64,000 nt of DNA from Antilocapra americana (GCA_007570785.1 ML664199.1:20999444-21063443); one strand, 5' to 3'. Positions 44,911 through 57,113 are shown, numbered from the stretch's first letter. The notes: generated by a model not told the origin, from the letters alone. Numbers and translations: made by a program.

Positions 44911-47011
44911 AAGAGAAAATAGACAGAGATTTCCTTGAAGATGTAGAAGATTCAGAAAAGAATCTAGGCCAGAAATATTCCACTACTAAATCTGGGAAGG
45001 ATAGTTTAAAGTTCTTACTCTATATTAGTCAGTCTATATTTTTCTATTAATCAGATTCTTTTTTTTTTTACTAGGTAAAATAGACAGAATAATGGGATAC
45101 TTTCTTTGCTTCAAAACTTCAATCAAGGGAGAGCAGTCATGCTATATTTATGCTGAAAATATATGCCCAGTTGATAAATGTTCCTTGCCTCTGAGGAAAA
45201 CTCTATTAGTTTTCTTTTCTTCTGTTAAAAAATGTCAGAAAGTCCAATGGTATTATAGTCCTGATTGCTGAAGCATATTCCTGATGTAAACTCACCTTTC
45301 TTTATGAGTTTAATTTAATGATCTACTGAAGATGGTTGAAGAGCATACAGTTCTGTGCTTGTATCAGTGTGAGTACACCTGAGTAATTAGCAAAGAATGT
45401 AAATACTTTCTTTAAATAAACTGCTATCTTTTTAGCACTTGAGGGAGATTTCACTTTATCCTTCTTTCCTTGATTACAGAAAGAAACGATATGGCTGTTT
45501 TAACTCAAGGGCCTTTACTCACTTCATAGGCAGTGTTGACACTGGAGACCATTCCATGAAGTGGAAAAGAAGGCAAAATCCTCACCCCTAACAAAACTGT
45601 CACAAAATCACATTTTCACATCCTGAGAGGGGATAAAAAGCACAGTGCTACTTATTTGCAATGTGGATTTTTCAACAGCTAAATACAGGTGGCAAATGAA
45701 TAGTATTACACAACTATTATCTGAAATATCTCCAATAATTATCACTGGGAATCTTTTGTGTGGAATAATAATTGGGGGATGGGCAACTGAAAAATGGTGG
45801 TAAATGGAAACTTACTGGAAAATTATTCAAAAGGTAAGGAACGAAGGGAACAAGTTTTTGTGGAAAAAGCAGGAGGGGAAGGTGGGTTGAAGAGATTAGC
45901 CAGAGAAGAAGGATGTGGAGTAGACGGCTGTGGGTCCATGGAGGATTGAAACCCAGAAGTGGGATTTTGAATTGGATGTGCGTATGAGAGCAATTGATTG
46001 AGGATAAAAGAGTGGGATGTAGCATTTCAGAATTATAAATGTGAGGAAATGGACAGGGCCCTTGTCCACAAGCATTGATGCACTGCCCTGAGTAAAGGGA
46101 TGAGCTCATCATGGTACAGGATCTGGACAGCATCAAGAACTGCATCAGCTTCCAGTGAGGTCCTTCTCTTCCGCACTGTTTTTCCCGGCCACTGGCAAAA
46201 TCGCTCTTAACAATATGCTTCGTATTTTCCAACACTTGATTTGATGCTCTTTTTGTTTTTGATTTTATTAACTCATATGAAGAAAGATTGGACTTGTATC
46301 TAAAAAAATATCCTTTAATGGTAAAAATCATACATATATTTTTTGGAATATTTCATCATTCATCCAGATATATATTGTATGCTTACGTGTTCAAGTATTT
46401 GAAAGCTTTTCATGTTGAAGGTTTCTGTGATGCTGAGGGGTGACTCTAGAAACAATGATGACAAATTCTGACTCAGAAGAAGGAAGAGCTGTCCAAAATA
46501 CAGACTATGCTTGAGGAGTACTACATGTGTCATAGTAATGTTCAAACCCAGGCAAGAGCAACTTGGCAGAAATGTAATAAGAGATGCAAGACAGAAACTC
46601 TGGACTGAGTCGCTATGACCTGTGACCCAGAGATAGGCCATGAACTCCAGATAGGTTTGTCTGTTCCATTTAGGTTCTATAATTTTTGTACTAGTTGTCG
46701 ACACTAATAAGTTGGGAGGATCCACAAAATCCAGAATTCTAGCTTTTCTTGAAAACCTTAGAAGATCTGGCCGTGGGGTACTAACCTTTATAAAAGACAA
46801 GCCTGGGACAGGAAAGTAGCTATTGTCCCTTGAGATGGAGCATGGGACCTCCTGTTGTCTCAGACCAACACAGTCTTGTCACTTCCCTGTTCTCTGTAAA
46901 ATTGGAGTTTTCACCTGGCTTATACATTTTCCTATCCTGGGGTTTTTCAAATCTATGAAAATTTCAGCATTATCTCTCTTATTTTAGATACTCTGTGTGT
47001 GTGTGTATATA
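44911..47011. other. Unassigned DNA with two open frames on the minus strand
   Basis: No repeat is recognised. It holds the longest unassigned frames of the window, both on the minus strand: 46331-45717 (204 codons) and 46800-46360 (146 codons), in different frames and separated by 28 bases. I recognise no domain, signal peptide or family in either. The first has a Leu/Pro/Ser-rich, AT-driven C-terminal half. A frame of this size is about what one expects once in 64 kb of AT-rich DNA read in six frames, so I do not call a gene. Confidence 0.5.
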
Positions 47012-47024
47012 GGTACATATTTTT
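47012..47024 (+). repeat. Target-site duplication, left copy (L1)
   Basis: GGTACATATTTTT, matching 47552-47564. The T end merges with the antisense poly(A) tail. Confidence 0.8.
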
Positions 47025-47551
47025 TTTTCTTTTTTTTTTAATTTTTATTTATTATTTTTTTTAATTGTTTTTGCCATACATTGTCATGATATCACTATGG
47101 GTTTACATATGCTTCCCCTCCGGAACCCCCCTCCCTCTTCCCTCCCTCCCCCGGGAAATCTCGCTGCACCAGCCCCGAGCATCAGTCCTGGGCTGGCGAT
47201 TGATTAGACATATGAAAATTAACATGCTTCAATGCCCTTCTCCCATATCATCCCACCCTTACCCTCATCCACAAAGTCCACGAGTCTATTCTATATATCT
47301 GCGTTCCTTTTGCTGTCTCGTATGTTGGGTTCTCGTTACCGTCTTTCTAAATTCCATATATATGCGTTAATATACTGTATTGTTGTTTTTGCTTCTGGCT
47401 TACTTCACTCTGGATAATGGGCTCCAGTTTCGTCCATCTGAGTAGAATTGCTTCAAATGAATTTTTTTTTAATGCTGAGTAATATTCCATTGTGTATATG
47501 TACCACAGCAACCTAGATGCCCATCAACTGACGAATGGATAAGAAAGCTGT
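47025..47551 (-). mobile_element. L1 LINE 3' end with inverted 5' segment
   Basis: From 47025 to 47508 the + strand is the complement of a ruminant L1 3' end: the T-rich complement of the poly(A) tail, then TTTTTGCCATACATTGTCATGATATCAC, CTTTCTAAATTCCATATATATGCGTTAATATACTGTATT, TAATATTCCATTGTGTATATGTACCACAG. At 47508/47509 the orientation flips. 47509-47551 (CAACCTAGATGCCCATCAACTG...AAGAAAGCTG) is the sense strand of the segment just upstream in L1. This is the classic 5' inversion made by twin priming. A 13-bp target duplication brackets it. The insertion lies in the T-rich (tail) side of the CHR SINE next to it. Confidence 0.9.
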
Positions 47552-47564
47552 GGTACATATTTTT
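47552..47564 (+). repeat. Target-site duplication, right copy (L1)
   Basis: GGTACATATTTTT. Its first nine bases also match L1 sequence (GTGGTACATAT), so the inversion junction carries microhomology to the target. Confidence 0.75.
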
Positions 47565-47891
47565 AAAATTTATTTTTGACTGCACTGGGTCTGTGTTGCA
47601 TGCATGCTTTCTCTAGTTGGGCGAGTGGGGGCTACTTTTTGCTGTGATGCACGAGCCTCTCACTGCAGTGGCTTCTCTTTTTGCAGAACACCCGCTCTAT
47701 GTGCACAGGCTCAGTAGTTGCGGCTCATGCCCTTAGTAATTGGGGCTCGCAGGCTCCAAGTGCGGGCTCAGTAGTTGTGTGCACAAGCTTAGTTGCTCAG
47801 CGGCCTGTGGGATCTTCCTGGACCTGAGATGGAACCTGTGTCCCCTGCATCAGCAGGCGGATTCTTAAACTTTGGACTACCAGGCAAGTCC
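47565..47891 (-). mobile_element. CHR-type tRNA-Glu SINE
   Basis: An antisense CHR SINE: GACTGCACTGGGTCTGTGTTGC, TTTCTCTAGTTGGGCGAGTGGGGGCTAC, GCAGTGGCTTCTC, GGCTCGCAGGCTCC, TTAGTTGCTCAGCGGCCTGTGGGATCTTCC, GGCAGGCGG-like end, ACTACCAGGCAAGTCC. Its tail side, at the left, was the target of the L1 insertion. The GT-rich sequence at about 46994-47008 may be the outer part of the same tail. Confidence 0.88.
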
Positions 47892-50800
47892 AGACACTGT
47901 ATTTTGAGTGTGGGATGATCAGCTACTACCCCATGGTAATGCTACTCCATGTTTGAAATACTAGTGAGAGGATCCAACAGAATGCAGAGGTTTATACTGA
48001 GTGGAAACCATTAAGGGTCTGAAATGATTTTAAGTTCGTTATGCTGGAGATATTTCATATTGATAATTACACATCTGATTGGATCAATCAGTGGATTGTT
48101 TATAAAAAGAGCTATTTTGTAAAGTACTATTATTTCTTTATGAGCACATATATGCTTTTCTTTGTAAGACGTGAGGCTTGATATAAGACAGCAATGAATC
48201 ACTATCATAAATTTTATTATAAATCTTCCAAGAATGCTTTCAATTAGATTGCAGTGATTTCTGAAGAATGTGTATAGATTCTAGACATCCATATTTTATA
48301 ATCACCCTTGCTTAAAAGCAAGATAAACCAAACAAATATATTTTGTTTGAGGATTTGATTTTCCTTAGTACTTAAAAATATAACCAAGGAATCAGAAACT
48401 TCTAGTCTTTTAAGATTTTACTATACATCTTAATAGTGCCTTCTTTGTCTATCCCATTAGCAAAAATATGTTCAAAATTTACTAAACTTTATCAGCATTG
48501 TATAACTCTAATGCTCAGAAGTCCTTAGAAGTAAAATGACCAGATTTAAATAGGTTTTGAAATGGAATCAAATCCTAAATCTGCTCATGTACAAAGTCTT
48601 AGGCAAACAGGAAATAAAAGATGAAGAAATGCGTTTCTCTTTTCCTTTGTAAAACTTTGAAGTATATTACCTTTTTATTGTAAGAAATACACCTTTAAGA
48701 CTCCTCTGTATTGTTTATGATGGTTCCTCTATGTGCAGTCAGTAAATGTTCTTAAAAGATCTATATACTATATTTACAGACATTTTGATCTAGTGACATT
48801 TTCCCATTAAACAAAAAACAAAAGTGAAAAAAAAAATTTAAGCCACTTTTTTTTTAAAGACAGGGTGCTAATATACATATATTTATAAATAGCTGTAAGA
48901 TATATGTGGCAGACAGTTGAGTAAACATGGTCAATATTAAGACTTCCACAGTTGACTCAAGTGGGTAAAATTGATTTTTTAAACCTATAAGCCATTAAAA
49001 GTATGCATTTAACCTAACCAGTCTCACGTGGTGGCATCTGCATTCTTGTGTGGCTTGGATTTTCTGTTTATTGTGCAGCAAATGCTAAGAATGAGAAAGA
49101 AGAGCTCTTCTTGTATGATGTATATGAAATCCATAAAAGATACTTTTTAAAAGAGCAGAAGAAACCTTTGGTTACTTTTCTACCTGGTTTTAAAATTCAG
49201 ATTAAATTGTTGTTGTCTACAAATGATAGTAAGTTTGAGTTGCCCCATTTATTTTTTCATGACTAATGATGAGAAGTGTGTCCTTTTCTGGAATGGAGAA
49301 GGTAAAGCAGAGTTCCATGGCTTCTGTATTTGTCATTGGGAAAACTCAGCAGTTTATTGACTTTCCTTTTTCATTCATACTGACTCGTTTTCTTGCTTTC
49401 TAGTTTCTTTATCATGGTAGTTCTTGTCTAAGGGCTTATGTTTGCATGGGTAACAGCCACGTGTTGCTTGTTGCCGCTATTGCCTGATAATATAGCTCCT
49501 CAATGATGTCTCAGCTTTGGCAGAAGAGTGAAGTTAATATTTTTAAGACCTTATTTTCACTAGCCAGATGAACTTTAGGACTCACAGAAGGCTGGAGCTG
49601 GAGAGACTTTGTAATCATCTAGTTTTACCTTCTCACATTGCTGCTCCACCAGCCTTCACCTTAGCATCATTTAGTTTGACTGACATAGTGAACTTTGCTT
49701 GTTTGTTTGTTTTTAGTCTAAATCTCTTCCACTGGAGGCATATGTTCTCAGGTTCCTATAGAACCCAGTACTCCCTGATTTTCTCAAAACTCCTCCTTGA
49801 TGCATTTATGCTAATCTGATGAACCTTTCAAACTTTGAGATTATGTTTATGACCTCCAAGCTATTGAGTTAAACCATATGACATTACTATTGTTTTTTTC
49901 TTTCTTTTTTTAGCTTTAAAGGATGGTTGAATATTAGAAACTCTATAGCACTCAGTCTTATTTCACAGATAAAAAAGTAGAGTTGCAAATAATGATTCAT
50001 TTGGTAAAAATAACAGAGCTGCTAACATTTCAAAACTGGCATATTTTTTTTCAGGGGTTTGTAGATAAAGGAGAATTTTATGAGGTTCATGAATATTGTC
50101 TATTAAAATGCCATTGCTCTTGGGATTTCTAATTTTTGGAGTTTTATCACTAATCATATCTGTATGTGAGTCATTTATTCCACTTCTTTCCCAGAGAGTA
50201 AAATTTAGTGAGTAAGAGGATGATGAAAGGAAATGAACACCAATGTCCAAGAGGAAAAGAAGGGGTGTTGCTGAGGAAGAAGTAAAGGCACACATGGTAG
50301 GGGGATGCTGGGGAGAGAGAGAGAGGGAGAGAAAGAAAGAGAGAGGACATGCAGAACTACAGGGAACACAGCCAGCAATTCATAAGAGTTGAGTGGAATT
50401 TTCCTGGAATATTGTTGTCTCTGTAGATGTACCACTTGTTTTATGTGGATTAATAGTCATCAGAATCAATATGCTCTAAGTGATGTAAGTGAATTTTAAC
50501 ATTCTTTCATTTAACAGATTCCTAGTGTGAACCATATTTAATGATCAGCCTAAAATTGGAAATAGATATTTATTGCGGGGCTCTGAGTTATGAGTTCATT
50601 TTGTAATTGAGTTGGGACAAAGATATGATTACAGTTTGTTCATTATATGCACTATGGCTTAAATAATGCTTCTGAAAATGCATGCATGTAGATGAAACTG
50701 CATCTGTGCATCTAAGGAAAAAAATCCTGTCCTTTTTGTCCCAGAGTATTGAGAAAATGGGTTTGCAGATTGATTTTGGCAGTTAATAAAAGTAAAGAGT

Positions 50801-51004
50801 TACAATATTGTATTGTACTCTAAAAATTAGAGAGCGTAGAGCCGCTTAATTACAAGTGGCCAGTTTTTCAGCTTTATTTTTCTATGCTTGTTATAAAATC
50901 AGTAGGAATTATTTTTCTGATTTTTCTAGTTCTAAATGTGCCAAGAAAACAATAGCTCTACCCTATAGTGCTAACATTGATAAATCATAATTGTGTTCTC
51001 AATG
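47892..51004. other. 3.1-kb repeat-poor tract
   Basis: No exon or secure transposon. A (GA)n tract lies at about 50312-50346. A short stretch at 49575-49625 (AAGGCTGGAGCTGGAGAGACTTTGTAATCATCTAG) resembles an old SINE of the MIR type but is not secure. The 110-codon minus-strand frame at 50295-49963 has no known motif. Confidence 0.5.
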
Positions 51005-51165
51005 GTAAAAGTATATAGTATCCTCAAGAGTTTCCATGAAATAAGTATGATTATTGTCCCCATTTCTCAGGTGGGGAAGTTGAAGTTCAGTGAAACTGAC
51101 CTGCTGTGAAATGGCAGGGATGAGATTAGAGTCTGAATCTAACACTGATTCCCATGTCTTCCCCT
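51005..51165 (-). mobile_element. MIR SINE
   Basis: GTATCCTCAAGAGTTTCCATGAAATAAGTATGATTATTGTCCCCATTTCTCAGGTGGGGAAGTTGAAG, GAAATGGCAGGGATGAGATTAGAGTC is antisense MIR in the right order. Confidence 0.7.
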
Positions 51166-54100
51166 TTCACAGATGGAGAGAGAAAAGAGGGAAGAACTTT
51201 CCACACTCAGACTGTTTTGAACACCAGTGAATTTCGTGCTCTTGCAACAGGGAAGCTCTTCCCAAAGTTCAGAGAGAGCCCTCAGATTCTGACTACCAGA
51301 GCTCTCTAACCTTGAATTTGTTGCTGAAGAATGGCTATTGTACCCTGCCTTCATGGCAGATTGGAACTTATATTGGCATGCTGTCCTTCTGCTTAAATGG
51401 GTCATGGCTCTGTGCCTTTCCTTATCTAGGGAAATATCACATTATTAACCAGGGGCACCGAGGGATGTATATGAGAACTAGTGGTACAGATGTATAAAGA
51501 TGGTATTTCCCAGTGGTCTGCTGTGAGAACCTATTCCAGTGTGTTGTGGACCTTCAAGCTGCATTAACAGAGAAACGCTGTTCACTGTATCCCTTCTGTC
51601 CACAAGGGAGGAAAGCGTGTAGGGAAAGAAGTTCAATTTCTCCTTCTCTGTAGCCATAAAATGTTTTTTCACATTTTGATAAGGAATATCAGTCTTTGCA
51701 ATTGAGAAAATTCTGTTAGAATTGTTGAATTAATTGCACTTCTTGGGCAAATTATTTGAAAATAGCTCATTTAAAAGCACATCTTCTGGTGTTTATCTAA
51801 AAGAGAATTTCCTACCACCCTGTCGCTAGGAGGAGGGCAATGCTGTGACTGGTGGTAAGCTGATTCGTGAGGGCTGAAAGCTCCTTCCTCGTCTAACATT
51901 TTCATCACTTGCAGGAAGAGTGAAAGAACTGAGAGGGACTGTAATAAGGGTGTAGGAATTATGGGAGATAGTTTTCCAAACGATCTTATAATGAAGCTAC
52001 CTTAATTATGCAAAGGAAATATATTTATAATACCAATGAGTAATAAAAGTCTTTATTAGATGCTACGGTTGGGTTATCAGTTGTATACATATTTCCACCA
52101 GAGTTTAATTTGGGGGAAAAGAAGAAGGACTAACAGAAGTCCACATTTCAATTATATATTTTAAATGGTCACTTAAAAATTGGTCTTTGGGGAAAAAAAG
52201 AATGGATCTTTGAATGAGTTTCCATGTGTCCTGCCTGTTTTTTTTTTTTCCCCACACAGCAAAAAGGAGTATTATAGACCTTATAAAGAAGAGTACACCC
52301 GAAGTAAATGTATCAGAGTATTAGAGGGAGTGAACACATCACATACCCTTTTTATTGTTGTCTCTAGAACCAAGTTCAATTTTGGTTCAAGTTAGGAGAA
52401 CACTCATGAAGGAACAGCTGTCTCAAAGGTTCTCTCTCTCTCTCGTTGTCTTTTCTCTGGCTCCTTGGTCATGATGAAATGACCTTGTTTGAGTGCATTA
52501 AAGTTTTCAGTAATGAAATACAGTGTAAGTGATCCATTTTGTCTGTCATAAATCTATATTCATTGCAAGTCTTCAGTGTTTTTGGTACAACTCAGAATGT
52601 AATAGTGAAAGAGACCCGGAACCTCAAGGAAGTTGCAGTCTAAACGCATCTGTCCTTCAAAGGTGGAATGTTCTGCTAGGTGAAGTGCCTGCCTCCTCTT
52701 CTGGGGAGTGTCTTTTATCTTGGTGTCATCCAATGAGGAGTCCCTGCCCTTAACCATTAGCTTTAGAGAAAAATTTGAGGATGAGGAAAGTCTTCAGAAT
52801 TCTTTTCTGATTTAATATATCCATGTGACTTTTCCAGTATCAGAATTTGTTTCTTTACTTCTGTTGTTTTACACGGAAGAATTGTGCTTGCATTCAGAAT
52901 GTTGAAAAGGGACCAACTTCTCCTGCAGTGAATAATTCAGGGGGAAAGTCAAACCCAGAAATTGGTACCGTAGTGAGTGAGATAGCCCAGAGAGGCAATC
53001 AGGACTTTTTAATCATCTTCTTGAACATAAACACTCTAAGATATTCCATTCCACGTTGCCTGGTTCTGGTTTTGGAGGACCCGAGAAGGTGAGGAGACAA
53101 GAGCTACCCTTTCTGCTTCTCACACAGTCCTGCTGTTTCTGTCCATGGTCTCAATTTCTGGTTATTTCCTTGATTCTCAGTGCTGTAATACCTCAGGGCC
53201 CCCATCACACTTGTGCAAGTTCTTGATGCCTCATTTTGCAGTAGAGCTTCTGAGTGACAGCTTGTTTGAGAGTGCTGCTGTGGCCAGGAAACAAATAAAT
53301 AAGCTCTTGAAGAAGCTCCTCAATCCTCATTCTATTTTAATTGTTAAAATGCAATTTAAAACAACTAATTTTGAAATTGTTTTTACATTTCTATGATCTT
53401 CTTAAAATACATTTCCATTCACAAAAAGGGTCACTTTCCAATCAGGCTAGCATATATGTACATACTGATGTGATAATCTGATGTTTATCATACATAGACT
53501 TTTAGAATCCTGCCATTTTTCTGTGATATTATGATTTATAAAATATAACACTCACAGTATACATTCTGTGGATGATAGATCCTGATAGATTCTTATATTG
53601 TATTTGATGGAAGTGGCACTAACAAGATAGTGTCAGAGTTATTTTATGCATTTCATAATGTCAACTAATACTTATTTAATACAGGTATTTTAGCTTAGGT
53701 TATAATTTCATACTATGCCTTCTTTCAACACGAAAATGCAACAACTTTTTTGCTAATAAAATGAAAGCACAAAACCTAGTGCAGACAAGTATAGGCCATC
53801 TTGCATGTGTATATTCTGTTGTAAGCTTTGTTTCCTGACTATAAGCTAGTGCTGCTAAATATTAGATAGTTCATTTATGCTATATACTTATCCGATGATG
53901 GAAACTATGGCATTCGTTTCATGGAGACGTGTTTGTTTAATACATTGTTTGTGTGGGATACTGGAGGTTATCCCACTGGCAAGTTCACCCTTATTTGATA
54001 ATAATGAAACATAAGTTTTATGTGTTTGCTTGAGTAAGATTGCCATCTGGTAAATAATATGTTTTGTGAGTGTTTATAACAATCATGGTTTAAGCCAAAA

Positions 54101-54910
54101 TTGACTTATCATGATTGCTGCAAATAACACTTGAGTGTCCTAACTGGTTTGATTTTTTTTTCTTTGTTGCATTGAGAAAATGTATTTTATGTAGCTTCCT
54201 GCATTTAGTTTTAAAGTATTCTGTGGGATTTAAAGCTTGAGTTTTCAAAAGCAATAATTACAGCTGATTACTATCTCCATACAGTACTCTTGCTCTAAAA
54301 TAGAAAAAAAAAGATTGTTTATATAGCAGCGCAAGTATTGTTTTATATATATATGTATATATTTGGTTTCGCCTACAACAAGTTAGAAGTTTATTTCTTT
54401 ATGAATTGAAGAACACTAAACATTTTCCCTTGATAGGGTAGTATGTTAAGAAAGCGTGGCTAACAGAGCAACCAGGAGTGTCTTGGTATATTATTTCTTA
54501 GGCAATAATAGCATTATAATCGTGGAAATGGTCTCTAACCATTATCTCTCCTTAAAAAGGAGAAATTTCTGATAGAAAAAAAAAAATTTCTTAGTCTAAG
54601 TGAAGCTGAGATTCTCTTTTCTCCCTGTAACATTGGAGACTGCTTTTCTGGTTTCCACGGAATTAATTTTTAACATATCAGCTCAATTTGGAAACGTCAA
54701 ACTGAAATTCAATGACTTGTTCTTGAAAATGTCAATTAAAAACTTCAACTAGTTGCTTTACGTATCAAAAAGAATCCAAAAAATGAATATTTTGATTAGA
54801 AATTTGAGGTGAGTTTAGAAAGGGAGTCCATAGTTGGTTAGCAAGTTTTGGTTAGAAGTCCAGGAGTTTGATTCATCACACTCATCAATTATTTTTACTC
54901 TTTTCCAAGG
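51166..54910. other. 3.7-kb repeat-poor, AT-rich tract
   Basis: No exon or transposon recognised. It includes small CT-runs (about 52430-52448) and (AT)n at about 54344-54362. Short frames (at most 88 codons) show no motifs. Confidence 0.5.
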
Positions 54911-55026
54911 CGCTTCCTCCTTGGAAGAAAAGCTACGACCATCCTAGACAGCATATTAAAAAGCAGAGACATTACTTTGCCAACAAAAGTCCATCTAGTC
55001 AAAGCTATAGTTTTTCCAGTAGTCAT

Positions 55027-55037
55027 GTATGAATGTG
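55027..55037 (+). repeat. Target-site duplication, left copy (nested Bov-A2)
   Basis: GTATGAATGTG inside BovB sequence, one mismatch to 55310-55320. Confidence 0.88.
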
Positions 55038-55309
55038 CTGCTGCTACTAAGTCACCTCAGTCGTGTCCGACTCTGTGTGACCCCATAGATGGCAGCCCAC
55101 CAGGCTCCCCCATCCCTGGGACTCTCCAGGCAAGAACACTGGAGTGGGTTGTCATTTCCTTCTCCAATGCATGAAAGTGAAAAGGTAAAGTGAAGTCGCA
55201 CAGTCATGTCCGACTCTTTGCGACCCCATGGACTGCAGCCTACCAGGCTCCTCCCTCCATGGGATTTTCCAGGCAAGAGTACTGGAGTGGGGTGCCATTG
55301 CCTTCTCCG
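55038..55309 (-). mobile_element. Bov-A2 SINE nested in BovB
   Basis: An antisense dimer of A-units: GCTGCTGCTACTAAGTC, CAGTCGTGTCCGACTCTGTGTGACCCCATAGATGGCAGCCCACC, the linker CATGAAAGTGAAAAGGTAAAGTGAAGTC, then CAGTCATGTCCGACTCTTTGCGACCCC to GGTGCCATTGCCTTCTCC. The duplicated BovB sequence on both sides proves that it inserted into the BovB copy and is younger. Confidence 0.96.
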
Positions 55310-55320
55310 GTATGGATGTG
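55310..55320 (+). repeat. Target-site duplication, right copy (nested Bov-A2)
   Basis: GTATGGATGTG, where BovB sequence resumes. Confidence 0.88.
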
Positions 55321-55730
55321 AGAGTTGGACTATAAAGAAAGCCGAGTGCCGAAGAATTGATGCTTTTGAATTGTGGTATTGGAGAAGACTCTTGAGAGTC
55401 CCTTAGGCTGCAAGGAGATCCAGCCAGTCTATCCTAAAAGAAATCAGTCCTGAATATTCATTGGAAGGACTGATGCTGAAGCTGAAACTCCAATACTTTG
55501 GCCACCTGATGCAAAGAACTGACTCATTGCAAAAGACCCTGATGCTGAGAAAGATTGAAGGCAGGAGGAGAAGGGGATGACAGAGGATGAGATGGTTTGA
55601 TGGCATCACCGACATGATGAATGTGAGTTTGAATAGGCTCCAGAAGTTGGTGATGGGCAGGGAAGCCTGGCATGCTGCAGTCTGTGGGGTTGCACAGAGT
55701 TGGACACACCTGAGTGACTGAACTGAACTG

Positions 55731-56044
55731 GCATTTAGCTATAGTTGAGTCTCTTTCTTTTGGACATTGTGACCTGAAAGAGAACTGAGTCTGAGTATAA
55801 TTCGATCAACAAAAACTATATTCTTTTCTTTTTATCTTTTTTTATATTTGGAAGATTCTTTATAATATCTTCATTAAAATGGTATTCATCTTTACAAGGA
55901 GTAGATGTAGATATTTTCCTTAATTCTGTCTTCATTCCCACCTCTTTAGTCATAATCTTTTGTTTAGGAAGTTTATTTCCATTTACAGGTTCAACTTTCA
56001 CTTATATGTGGAAAACTCCAAACATACATTGTTGCCCTTCAGTT
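55731..56044. other. Unassigned spacer
   Basis: AT-rich, nothing recognised. Confidence 0.5.
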
Positions 56045-56620
56045 TTAGAACTCCAGCCATTCACATACAAGCACTCCCAATAGTTGATTAATGACTCCTT
56101 TAATGGAATTTATTATCACTCTTTCTGCTCTTTTCACATTCATGACTTCATACATGTACATGGCTATAGACATGCTCCCTCTAAATGATGACTCTGAAAT
56201 CTGCATTTCTAGTGTAAACATATTACCTTCCGGTATGAAGTTTGCCTGTTTTGGAGAACAGGCTTGTCTCTACACAGAAGCTAATGCCAGAACTTGCTTG
56301 ATATTCTAGATTCATCCCAATACGTCATCCTCCGTATCTAATTGGTAACCAAATTGCTTTCAAGTAGCTCTCAAATCTATTCCCTCTTCTTAAGTCCTAC
56401 CACTTCTGCCTTAAAACCAACCTTCATAGTTGCCCGATATGGTGGATATTTCATAACCAGTTTCATCTTGCCAGATAGACTTTTCAATGCCATCCTCCAA
56501 ATCCCTGCTAAAATGATCATTGAATATGCAAATCTGCCAATGCCCTTCTCTATTTACATTCATGGCTTCTTGTTCACTTTTCTTTCTGAAGAGACTAATG
56601 TAACGATTGACACATAATAA
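56045..56620 (+). mobile_element. L2 LINE, internal part of a split copy
   Basis: Sense L2 C-terminal coding region: GACATGCTCCCTCTAAATGATGACTCTGAAATCTGCATTTCTAG, GCTCTCAAATCTATTCCCTC, CCTGCTAAAATGATCATTG. The copy continues at about 57122 after a MIR and two SINEs. No intact frame. Confidence 0.55.
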
Positions 56621-56629
56621 TAATGGTAT

Positions 56630-56742
56630 TCAGCTCATCATATTGTTTTTAAGATTAAATTAGATTATTCATATGAAGCATAAATGTTAGACATTACTTG
56701 CCATTATAGTCACCATTGTTGTGGTAGTAATCATAGCAGAAG
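56630..56742 (+). mobile_element. MIR SINE 3' part
   Basis: TTTTTAAGATTAAATTAGATTATTCATATGAAGCATAAATGTTAGACATTACTTGCC follows the 3' half of sense MIR (GAGGATTAAATGAG...GCGCTTAGAACAGTGCC). Confidence 0.5.
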
Positions 56743-56762
56743 TGTTCAATAATATGTACGAA

Positions 56763-56881
56763 AGAATACTGGAGTTGGTAGCCATTCCCTTCTCCAAAGG
56801 GCTCTTCCCAAGCCAGGGGTTGAACATGGGTCTCTCACAATGCAGGTGTATTCTTTATCATCTGAGCCATCAGGGAAGCCC
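56763..56881 (-). mobile_element. Bov-tA SINE, partial
   Basis: An antisense head and the start of the A-unit: AGAATACTGGAGTTGGTAGCCATTCCCTTCTCC to CATCTGAGCCATCAGGGAAGCCC. The 3' part of the SINE is missing at the left. Confidence 0.88.
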
Positions 56882-56929
56882 AATATATATAAAAGAACAA
56901 GTCATTTTCAGTATGGAATTCAAGCCCCT

Positions 56930-56937
56930 ACCATAGC
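56930..56937 (+). repeat. Target-site duplication, left copy (Bov-tA)
   Basis: ACCATAGC, identical to 57114-57121. Confidence 0.7.
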
Positions 56938-57113
56938 TGGTAAAGTATCTGCCTGCAGTGCGGAAGACCTGGGTTCAATCCCTGGGTTGGGACGAACCCC
57001 TGGAAAAGGGAAAGGCTACCCACTCCAGTATTCTGGCCTGGAGAATTCCTTGGACTATATAGTCCATGGGGTTGCAAAAAGTCAGATACAACTGAGCGAC
57101 TTTCACTCACTTC
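56938..57113 (+). mobile_element. Bov-tA SINE, head slightly truncated
   Basis: It starts within the head (TGGTAAAGTATCTGCCTGCAGTG) and runs to CAACTGAGCGACTTTCACTCACTTC. It includes GGACTATATAGTCC, the palindromic core seen in the copy at 29732. An 8-bp target duplication places its true 5' end about 18 bases inside the consensus. Confidence 0.9.

Larger units (their letters stand above)
54911..55730 (+). mobile_element. BovB LINE 3' part, interrupted by a Bov-A2
   Basis: The BovB C-terminal region and 3' end in sense: CGCTTCCTCCTTGGAAGAAAAG at the left (54911-55037), then after the SINE ATGTGAGAGTTGGACTATAAAG to TGAACTGAACTG (55321-55730). Strongly 5'-truncated: the endonuclease and the whole RT core are missing. 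The coding part is broken by stops. No clear target duplication for the BovB itself. Confidence 0.93.
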
